A stretch of DNA of 64,000 nt. Source: Pseudolactococcus insecticola. GTDB taxonomy: Bacteria > Bacillota > Bacilli > Lactobacillales > Streptococcaceae. Location: assembly GCF_011170065.1 (NCBI RefSeq), contig NZ_BLLH01000001.1, positions 62,001 to 126,000 on the forward strand. Reading direction: 5' to 3'. Shown in pieces: positions 58,462 through 64,000 of the stretch (within the stretch, counting starts at the first letter, position 1; every line of letters begins with the position of its first letter). The notes beneath the pieces were generated by a model that saw only the letters and a list, made by a program, of their open reading frames with translations, was not told where the DNA came from and ran no database searches. Made by a program: the position numbers and the translations under genes.

Positions 58462-59876
58462 CAGATATTAATTTTAAGGCAGAAGTTGAAGCGCGTAAAG
58501 ATGCATTGTTAGCGGATTTATTTTCGCTTTTAAGCATCAATTCAGAGCGTGATGATGCGAAAGCAACGCCAGAAACACCGTTTGGACCTGGTCCAGTTGC
58601 AGCATTGGAACAATTTTTAGCAATTGCATCACGTGACGGCTATGCGACAAAGAATGTTGATAACTATGCGGGACACTTTACCTATGGTGATGACCTGCCA
58701 GAAGACGCTGAAGTGTTGGGGATTTTTGCTCATATGGATGTGGTACCTGCGGGGACTGGCTGGGAGAGTGAGCCTTATGTACCAGAAATTCGGGATGGCA
58801 AGATTTTTGCCCGTGGTGCTTCTGATGATAAAGGTCCAACGATGGCATGTTATTATGGTTTAAAAATCCTCAAGGAATTAAATGTGCCATTGACGAAAAA
58901 AATCCGCTTTATCGCAGGGACTGATGAGGAGTCAGGTTGGGGCGATATGGACTACTATTTCAAACATGTCGGCTTGCCGGATCCTGATTTTGGATTTTCG
59001 CCAGATGCAGAGTTTCCAATTATCAATGGTGAAAAAGGCAATATCACAGAATATCTGCATTTTTCAGGTGAAAATAAAGGCGCTATCCATTTGAAACAGT
59101 TTTCAGGTGGCCTGCGTGAAAATATGGTACCAGAATCAGCAACAGCGCTTGTTTCAGGCAATATTGCAAACTTGAACGCGCAGCTTGAAACATTTGTTGC
59201 GGCGCATGCTGATAAAAATCTCAGATTTGAATTTGAAAATATGTCTGACGGTACGGCGACGATTACTCTACACGGTCGCTCAGCTCATGGGGCATCGCCA
59301 CATACAGGTGTCAATGGTGCGACATATTTGGCTAAGTTTTTAGATCAAGCTGGTGTTGAGTCACCCTTTACAAAAATTGCAGGGACGATCTTACTTGAAG
59401 ACCACGCAGGTGAAAAACTCGGTGTGGCATTCGAAGATGCCAAAATGGGTGCTTTGACCATGAATGCTGGTGTTTTCAACTTTGATGATAGTCAAGTTGA
59501 TAATACTATTGCCTTGAATTTTCGTTATCCTCAAGGGACAGATTCTGATGCGATTTACGCTGTTCTGACGGGTCTTTCTGGTGTCGCAAGTGTGACGAAG
59601 TCAGCGCATGAGCACACACCGCATTATGTGCCAATGACAGATCCATTGGTCAGTACGCTGCTGAGCGTTTATGAAAAGCAAACTGGACTCAAAGGTCATG
59701 AACAGATCATAGGCGGCGGGACATTTGGTCGTCTGCTTAAGCGTGGCGTTGCTTTCGGTGCTATGTTTCCTGGAGATATTGATACCATGCATCAGGCCAA
59801 CGAGTTCATCCCTGTAGACGTTTTACTGCGTGCTGCAGCCATTTACGCTGAAGCTATCTACGAACTTGCTAAATAA
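58458..59876 (+). CDS. pepV: Dipeptidase PepV (M20 family)
   Basis: This 472-residue zinc dipeptidase releases amino acids from dipeptides in the cytoplasm, the last step of casein peptide use in lactic acid bacteria. Metal ligands sit in LGIFAHMDVVPAG (His, then Asp in FARGASDDKGPT), the catalytic Glu in AGTDEESGWGDMDYY, and the final His in GDIDTMHQANEF. A lid domain interrupts the catalytic domain (about 190-380). The GGGSFGR-like GGGTFGRLLKRGVAFGAMFPG block is typical of PepV. Translation is coupled to the upstream gene. Confidence 0.97.
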   Translation: MTDINFKAEVEARKDALLADLFSLLSINSERDDAKATPETPFGPGPVAALEQFLAIASRDGYATKNVDNYAGHFTYGDDLPEDAEVLGIFAHMDVVPAGTGWESEPYVPEIRDGKIFARGASDDKGPTMACYYGLKILKELNVPLTKKIRFIAGTDEESGWGDMDYYFKHVGLPDPDFGFSPDAEFPIINGEKGNITEYLHFSGENKGAIHLKQFSGGLRENMVPESATALVSGNIANLNAQLETFVAAHADKNLRFEFENMSDGTATITLHGRSAHGASPHTGVNGATYLAKFLDQAGVESPFTKIAGTILLEDHAGEKLGVAFEDAKMGALTMNAGVFNFDDSQVDNTIALNFRYPQGTDSDAIYAVLTGLSGVASVTKSAHEHTPHYVPMTDPLVSTLLSVYEKQTGLKGHEQIIGGGTFGRLLKRGVAFGAMFPGDIDTMHQANEFIPVDVLLRAAAIYAEAIYELAK

Positions 59877-59943
59877 AATCTGAGTAAGCTCAAGTTAAGT
59901 CGTGTGCGCTATACTTATCTCATAGACATAGGAGGTAAGGCGC

Positions 59944-60078
59944 ATGAAGATACATCTCAAAAAGACACAGCTTTTCGCTGAGCATATGGTTACAGTGCAC
60001 GACTACCGCAGGCAGATTTTGGCGCAAGAACAGTCGGTGGTCAATCTGAGCCATAAAATAAATTACGATTTTAACTAA
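59944..60078 (+). CDS. Small 44-residue ORF with a strong ribosome binding site
   Basis: AGGAGG (59930-59935) lies 8 bases before ATG 59944, which opens 44 codons ending at TAA 60076-60078. A TATACT box (59910-59915) stands 28 bases upstream, and the acpS-side terminator at 60100-60125 would end its transcript, so the unit looks like a separate small gene. The peptide is hydrophilic, with several His, Lys and Gln residues (start MKIHLKKTQLF, end HKINYDFN), and has no membrane helix or known motif. I do not recognise it. Confidence 0.55.
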   Translation: MKIHLKKTQLFAEHMVTVHDYRRQILAQEQSVVNLSHKINYDFN

Positions 60079-60099
60079 AATGCCATATTGATTTCAGCT

Positions 60100-60125
60100 A
60101 AATCCCCATATGTAGGGGATTTTTT
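60100..60125 (+). terminator. Intrinsic terminator before acpS
   Basis: AAATCCCC (60100-60107) pairs with GGGGATTT (60115-60122) around a 7-base loop, followed by T residues. Confidence 0.92.
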
Positions 60126-60133
60126 GTTATAAT
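60125..60133 (+). promoter_or_regulatory. Extended -10 promoter 6 nt before acpS
   Basis: TGTTATAAT is an extended -10 (TATAAT at 60128-60133) that begins in the preceding terminator T-run. Only six bases separate it from the ATG. Confidence 0.7.
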
Positions 60134-60139
60134 GAAGAT

Positions 60140-60499
60140 ATGATTTATGGTAATGGCGTGGACAATATTGAGTTGTCGCGAATTGAAAAAGCACTCACAA
60201 AAAATCCGAGATTTGCCGCACGTGTTCTGACGGCGCAAGAACTTGACGTCTTTTCAGGTTTATCAGGACACCGTCAGATTGAGTTTTTGGGTGGGCGTTG
60301 GGCAGCAAAAGAGGCCTATTCAAAAGCTTATGGGACAGGGATTGGTGGTCAGGTTTCTTTTCAAGATTTGACGGTCTTGCCAGATAAGCTGGGTGCGCCT
60401 AGATTTGTGGCGCATCCTTTTGCAGGCATTGCTCACTTATCAATCAGCCACAGTAATTTGGAGGCTGTGGCATCTGTCATTTTAGAAAGTCGTGATTAA
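60140..60499 (+). CDS. acpS: Holo-(acyl-carrier-protein) synthase
   Basis: This 119-residue enzyme transfers phosphopantetheine from CoA to ACP, activating fatty acid synthesis. Key motifs are [16 protein letters not shown] (metal Asp), [21 protein letters not shown] (metal Glu and CoA Lys) and [17 protein letters not shown]. It heads a compact cluster with alr and the MazF-like gene, as in other Firmicutes. The promoter is so close that the mRNA may lack a leader. Confidence 0.97.
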   Translation: MIYGNGVDNIELSRIEKALTKNPRFAARVLTAQELDVFSGLSGHRQIEFLGGRWAAKEAYSKAYGTGIGGQVSFQDLTVLPDKLGAPRFVAHPFAGIAHLSISHSNLEAVASVILESRD

Positions 60500-60502
60500 A
60501 AC

Positions 60503-61636
60503 ATGAAACCAAGTACACATAGACCGACGCAAGCCGTGATTGATCTTGCTGCGATTCGTGCAAACATAGAAAATTTCAAAACTTACATAGCGAAAAAAAA
60601 TGGGATAACACCCGAAATCTGGGCGGTTGTCAAGGCAAATGGCTACGGTCATGGTGCCATCCGTGTTGCGCAAAGCGCAGATGACCTTGTCTCGGGCTTT
60701 TGTGTCTCAAATCTTGATGAGGCGATTGAACTTCGCAGCCATGGCATTGTTAAGCCGATATTGGTATTGAGCGGTATTGTGCCTGATGATGTCCATATCG
60801 CTGTCAATCTGCGCGTGACGCTGACCGTACCATCGCTTGATTGGCTGAAAATGGTTGCTGCGCTTGATACGCTGAAAGATCTAGATACGTCGCATCTCAA
60901 GTTTCATATCAAAGTGGACTCAGGCATGGGGCGTATTGGTGTCACAAGCGTTGATGAGGCAAATGACATCATTGCCTTGGGCGATAAGCTTGGCATGGAC
61001 TTTGACGGGATTTTCACGCATTTTGCAACAGCTGATGAGGTAAATACTGACCAGTTTTTATCGCAAAAAACGATGTTTGATGAGCTTGTTAACGGTCTGA
61101 CACGTAGACCAAGATTTGTCCACTCAAGTAATTCTGCTGCGGGTATCTGGCACACAGAAACGATTCAGGATATTGAACGCCTTGGTGATGCGCTTTACGG
61201 TCTTAATCCGAGTGGCACAGCGCTCGATATGACTTATAAAATAACACAAGCGCTCACACTCAAGTCTGAGCTCACACATATCAAAATCATCCCGGAAGGT
61301 GCGACGGTGGGCTATGGTGCTGACTTTGTGGCGAGCAAAGATACGATTGTAGGAACAGTCCCGATTGGCTATGCTGATGGCTGGACACGTGATATGACTG
61401 GATTTTATGTACTAGTCGATGGTCAAAAATGCCAGATTATTGGGCGAGTATCCATGGATCAGATGACAATCAGGCTGCCAGAACGATTACCAATTGGTAC
61501 AAAAGTGACCTTGATTGGGGAAGATGGAGCTGAAAAAATAACAGTGAATGATGTTGCTGCGCATCGTGGCACGATCAACTATGAAGTTGTGTGCTTGTTG
61601 AGCGACAGAATCAAACGGAAATATACCAATGGTTAA
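60503..61636 (+). CDS. alr: Alanine racemase
   Basis: This 377-residue PLP enzyme makes D-alanine for peptidoglycan. The PLP lysine is Lys44 in WAVVKANGYGHG, and the catalytic tyrosine is expected in VGYGADFVASKD. HIKVDSGMGRIG, FTHFATADE and RVSMDQMTI are further family blocks. It starts 3 bases after acpS and overlaps the MazF-like gene by 8 bases. Confidence 0.97.
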   Translation: MKPSTHRPTQAVIDLAAIRANIENFKTYIAKKNGITPEIWAVVKANGYGHGAIRVAQSADDLVSGFCVSNLDEAIELRSHGIVKPILVLSGIVPDDVHIAVNLRVTLTVPSLDWLKMVAALDTLKDLDTSHLKFHIKVDSGMGRIGVTSVDEANDIIALGDKLGMDFDGIFTHFATADEVNTDQFLSQKTMFDELVNGLTRRPRFVHSSNSAAGIWHTETIQDIERLGDALYGLNPSGTALDMTYKITQALTLKSELTHIKIIPEGATVGYGADFVASKDTIVGTVPIGYADGWTRDMTGFYVLVDGQKCQIIGRVSMDQMTIRLPERLPIGTKVTLIGEDGAEKITVNDVAAHRGTINYEVVCLLSDRIKRKYTNG

Positions 61637-61976
61637 AGAAATTACGCGCGGGGACATCTTTTTTGCTGATTTGTCGCCTGTGACAGGAAGTGAGCAAGGC
61701 GGCGTTCGACCAGTCTTGATTATCCAAAATGATGCAGGCAATACCTTTGCTCCGACAACGATTATCGCCGCAATCACAGCAAAAAAAACAAAGAAAGCAC
61801 TCCCTACTCACGTCGCAATCAAAAAAGAAGATGCGGGTGTTGGTTCTGATTCTGTTATCTTATGCGAGCAGGTACGCACGATTGATAAAGTGCGATTACG
61901 TGAGAAAACGGGGCATCTCAGTCCTGATATCATGAAAAAAGTCAACCTAGCAATCAAGAAAAGTTTGTCTATTTAA
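61629..61976 (+). CDS. MazF/PemK-type mRNA interferase, no antitoxin gene beside it
   Basis: This 115-residue protein has the MazF/NdoA fold signature: EITRGDIFFADLSPVTGSEQGGVRPVLIIQND (catalytic Arg27), TTIIAAIT (Thr49 region), THVAI, and VILCEQVRTIDKVRL. MazF toxins cut mRNA at short sites. In Bacillus the antitoxin gene lies between alr and the toxin gene; here the frames of alr and this gene overlap by 8 bases, leaving no room, and spx follows downstream. The start ATG 61629 is supported by the family N-terminus. It may be a tamed toxin, or be controlled by an antitoxin encoded elsewhere. Confidence 0.88.
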   Translation: MVKEITRGDIFFADLSPVTGSEQGGVRPVLIIQNDAGNTFAPTTIIAAITAKKTKKALPTHVAIKKEDAGVGSDSVILCEQVRTIDKVRLREKTGHLSPDIMKKVNLAIKKSLSI

Positions 61977-61992
61977 TAGCAAACTTTTTTGT
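61957..61992 (+). terminator. Intrinsic terminator of acpS-alr-mazF, overlapping the stop codon
   Basis: AAAAGTTTG (61959-61967) pairs with CAAACTTTT (61980-61988), enclosing the stop codon in the loop, then T residues. Confidence 0.85.
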
Positions 61993-62048
61993 TATCTTTT
62001 AGTAATAAAAATATTATAAAATAACAATAAAAAATATTGACGAAAGTG

Positions 62049-62077
62049 TTTACAAGACTTTTAAAACGTGCTATAAT
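62049..62077 (+). promoter_or_regulatory. Promoter of the spx gene
   Basis: TTTACA (62049-62054), 17 bases, and TATAAT (62072-62077) with a TG extension (62069-62070). The leader is about 78 bases. Confidence 0.85.
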
Positions 62078-62161
62078 TACTTTATTGAAATAAATAAATA
62101 ACATTTGAAAACAAATTGCACTAGGTAAGGTAAAAGTTTTCAAGATAAAGGTGGAAAAAGC

Positions 62162-62584
62162 ATGATCAAAATTTACACAGTTGCCTCGTGTTCGTCTTGC
62201 AAAAAGGCGAAAGAATGGCTGGAACAGCACAAATTAGCTTATGAAGAAGTCAACTTAATCACAGATGAGTTGTCCGATGCGGAGATGCTTCAGATTTTGT
62301 CTCTGACAGAAGAAGGGACTGAGGAAATCATATCACGGCGCAGCAAGGCTTATGCTAAGCTCAACCTGGACTTTGATGAGCTATCCATCAGCCGATTGCT
62401 TGAACTCATTGACAAAAATCGGACCTTACTCAGGCGGCCACTGATCGTGGATGACAAGCGACTGCAGGTGGGATACAACGAAGACGACATCAGAAAGTTT
62501 CTACCGCGATCGGTTCGGGAAATCGAGTGTTACACGGCGGAAGACAACATCAAAAAAGATATGCTCCTCCAAGGCATCATCTGA
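62162..62584 (+). CDS. spx: Spx family transcriptional regulator
   Basis: This 140-residue ArsC-like protein binds the RNA polymerase alpha C-terminal domain and reprograms transcription under thiol stress. The redox switch CSSC is Cys10-x-x-Cys13, the family RRSKAYAKLNLDFDELS and LLRRPLIVDDKRLQVGYNEDDIRKFLPR blocks (RPI-like motif) are intact, and the tail is longer than in ArsC. Lactococci carry several Spx paralogues, so which one this is cannot be told. AAAGGTGG precedes the ATG. Confidence 0.93.
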   Translation: MIKIYTVASCSSCKKAKEWLEQHKLAYEEVNLITDELSDAEMLQILSLTEEGTEEIISRRSKAYAKLNLDFDELSISRLLELIDKNRTLLRRPLIVDDKRLQVGYNEDDIRKFLPRSVREIECYTAEDNIKKDMLLQGII

Positions 62585-62627
62585 CAGCAACATACATAGG
62601 AAAAACGGTAAATTACATATAAAAGGG

Positions 62628-62657
62628 AAAAAACAGTGAAAAGTCGCTGTTTTTTTG
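62628..62657 (+). terminator. Intrinsic terminator after spx
   Basis: AAAAACAGTG (62629-62638) pairs with CGCTGTTTTT (62645-62654) with one T-G pair and a 6-base loop, then T residues running into the next promoter box. Confidence 0.9.
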
Positions 62658-62664
62658 TTAAAAT
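62656..62664 (+). promoter_or_regulatory. Extended -10 promoter of folD
   Basis: TGTTAAAAT is an extended -10 (TAAAAT at 62659-62664) adjoining the spx terminator. The leader is about 37 bases. Confidence 0.65.
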
Positions 62665-62708
62665 AAAAGATAGCAAAATAACGATAAGAATGAAAGTAAG
62701 GTGATGAG

Positions 62709-63554
62709 ATGACTTTGATAGATGGTAAGGCGTTAGCAGATAAAATGGCAGTCGCGTTAAAAACAAAGGTGGACGCACTGAAAACGGCGGGCGTAACGCC
62801 AGGCTTGGTAGTTGTTTTGGTGGGAGAAAACCCTGCTAGTCAAGTGTATGTGCGTAATAAAGAGCGCCGTGCGACTGCTGCTGGCTTTAACTCAGAAGTC
62901 ATCAGACTTGCCGAAGATACGTCTGAAGCAGACTTGTTGTCGCTCATCGACAAGCTAAATGCTGATGAAAAGTGGCATGGTATCTTGGTGCAGTTGCCTT
63001 TACCTGCGCACATCTCAGAAGAAAAAGTCCTGCTTGAGATAAGTCCTGATAAGGATGTGGATGGTTTTCATCCGATCAATATGGGCAGACTCTGGTCTGG
63101 TAATCCGCTGATGATCCCGTCAACGCCAGCTGGTATCATGGTGATGCTAGAAGAATACGGTGTGGACGTATCAGGTAAAACTGCTGTCGTTATCGGTCGC
63201 TCAAATATCGTCGGAAAACCAATGGCGCAAATGCTTTTGGATAAAAATGCGACGGTGACCATTGCCCACTCAAAAACGAAAAATCTACCTGAACTTGCAA
63301 AAACTGCTGATATTTTAGTTGTCGCAATCGGTCGTGGCAACTTTGTGACGGCTGACTTTGTAAAACCAGGCGCGGTTGTAATCGATGTTGGTATGAATCG
63401 TGATGATAATGGCAAACTGATTGGGGACGTCAAGTTTGATGAGGTTGCGCCGATTGCAAGTTTGATCACACCAGTACCTGGTGGTGTGGGTCCTATGACG
63501 ATAACCATGCTCATGGAGCAGACTTATGAGGCAGCAAAGCGTCAGCTAGATTGA
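62709..63554 (+). CDS. folD: Bifunctional methylenetetrahydrofolate dehydrogenase / methenyl-THF cyclohydrolase
   Basis: This 281-residue enzyme interconverts 5,10-methylene-, methenyl- and 10-formyl-tetrahydrofolate using NADP. The catalytic-lysine block is [14 protein letters not shown], the substrate loop is [11 protein letters not shown], and the nucleotide site is [17 protein letters not shown], followed by [22 protein letters not shown] precedes the ATG at 62709. Confidence 0.97.
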   Translation: MTLIDGKALADKMAVALKTKVDALKTAGVTPGLVVVLVGENPASQVYVRNKERRATAAGFNSEVIRLAEDTSEADLLSLIDKLNADEKWHGILVQLPLPAHISEEKVLLEISPDKDVDGFHPINMGRLWSGNPLMIPSTPAGIMVMLEEYGVDVSGKTAVVIGRSNIVGKPMAQMLLDKNATVTIAHSKTKNLPELAKTADILVVAIGRGNFVTADFVKPGAVVIDVGMNRDDNGKLIGDVKFDEVAPIASLITPVPGGVGPMTITMLMEQTYEAAKRQLD

Positions 63555-63568
63555 TAAAATTAAAGTCA

Positions 63569-63610
63569 TGCAGCTCACCAGTTTACGATAGGTGATAGCA
63601 GGCTTTTTTT
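63569..63610 (+). terminator. Probable terminator after folD
   Basis: TCACC (63575-63579) pairs with GGTGA (63591-63595) and GC pairs extend it with a small mismatch, then seven T residues (63604-63610). Confidence 0.7.
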
Positions 63611-63619
63611 GTTTACTTA

Positions 63620-63649
63620 TTGGCATTGGCGGGGCTTTTTTGGTATAAT
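63620..63649 (+). promoter_or_regulatory. Promoter of xseA
   Basis: TTGGCA (63620-63625), 18 bases, and TATAAT (63644-63649) with a TG extension (63641-63642). It ends 10 bases before the ATG. Confidence 0.7.
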
Positions 63650-63659
63650 GATAACTACT

Positions 63660-64000
63660 ATGGCAGACTATTTGAGTGTTTCGACATTAACAAAATATTT
63701 GAAAGCGAAGTTTGAACGTGATCCTTATTTGGAGCGGGTTTTTCTGACGGGTGAAATTTCAAATTTTAGGCGTAGGCCTAAGCACCAATATTTTGCAATC
63801 AAAGATGAAAAATCTGTTATCCAGGCGACCATGTGGGCGGGCATTTTTTCAAAGCTGACTTTCGACTTGGAAGAAGGTATGAAGGTCAATCTGATCGGAC
63901 GTGTCCAGCTTTATGAACCAGGTGGCTCGTACTCGATTATTATCGAAAAAATTGAGCCTGACGGTATCGGTGCGCTTGCTGTGCAGTTTGACCAGCTCAA
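63660..64000 (+). CDS. xseA: Exodeoxyribonuclease VII large subunit, N-terminal part
   Basis: The frame opens at ATG 63660 and runs off the window after 113 codons. It starts [35 protein letters not shown] and continues with the OB-fold segment [18 protein letters not shown] and [27 protein letters not shown]. This is the N-terminal DNA-binding domain of XseA, part of the nuclease that degrades single-stranded DNA. xseB is expected downstream. Confidence 0.96.
   Translation, partial: MADYLSVSTLTKYLKAKFERDPYLERVFLTGEISNFRRRPKHQYFAIKDEKSVIQATMWAGIFSKLTFDLEEGMKVNLIGRVQLYEPGGSYSIIIEKIEPDGIGALAVQFDQL

Overview
The window looks like a chromosome segment of a lactic acid bacterium of the family Lactococcaceae. 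This rests on gene content and order: hrcA-grpE-dnaK with no dnaJ behind it, an F-ATPase operon ordered c-a-b-delta-alpha-gamma-beta-epsilon, a T-box controlled trpEGDCFBA operon, an EstA-type tributyrin esterase, PepV, AGGAGG-type ribosome binding sites and many TTGACA-17-TATAAT or TGnTATAAT promoters. A Lactococcus or Pseudolactococcus species is my inference; no rRNA or tRNA gene is present to fix it.

Layout. 1-1761: end of a fatty acid synthesis operon (accC end, accD, accA). 1808-4500: a membrane-anchored EEP phosphatase/nuclease and a FAD-dependent dehydrogenase. 4561-12804: an accessory island with two small ORFs, an inverted hsdS relic and a type I restriction-modification locus in the unusual order half-S, R, rhuM, S, M. 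12996-17873: menA (minus strand), an ACT protein with a DUF711 protein, a histidine phosphatase with a D,D-carboxypeptidase, and a small membrane protein. 17884-21560: the heat-shock operon hrcA-grpE-dnaK with two CIRCE operators. 21716-26791: a YhaQ/YhaP-like ABC exporter and comEA-comEC. 26897-28850: a cation/proton antiporter and an esterase. 28992-35499: the complete atp operon. 35619-37828 (minus): serine dehydratase subunits and a HAD phosphatase. 38011-42176: mnmA, two small genes and mnmG. 42196-43689: infC-rpmI-rplT with a structured leader. 43939-46668: feoA-feoB and a small Cys-rich Feo partner. 46685-54438: T-box plus trpEGDCFBA plus an iron-type alcohol dehydrogenase. 54585-64000: rpsA, uvrC, a PH/SHOCT-like protein, pepV, a 44-codon ORF, acpS, alr, a MazF-like protein, spx, folD and the start of xseA.

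How it works together. Most of the segment is housekeeping: energy (atp), protein quality control, translation (infC operon, rpsA, mnmA/mnmG), iron uptake, tryptophan synthesis and cell-wall precursors. The clear accessory part is the restriction-modification island, whose upstream edge shows recombination debris. Regulatory RNA and DNA elements are unusually readable: two CIRCE sites, a tryptophan T-box with a UGG specifier, an infC leader with competing helices and an apparent ATA start, a promoter-proximal terminator before mnmG, a hairpin that buries the comEA ribosome binding site, and tandem hairpins in two long gaps of the atp operon. Five genes have an extended -10 box only 6-7 nt before their ATG, which suggests leaderless mRNAs. 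I saw no transposase, CRISPR array, prophage or rRNA/tRNA gene.
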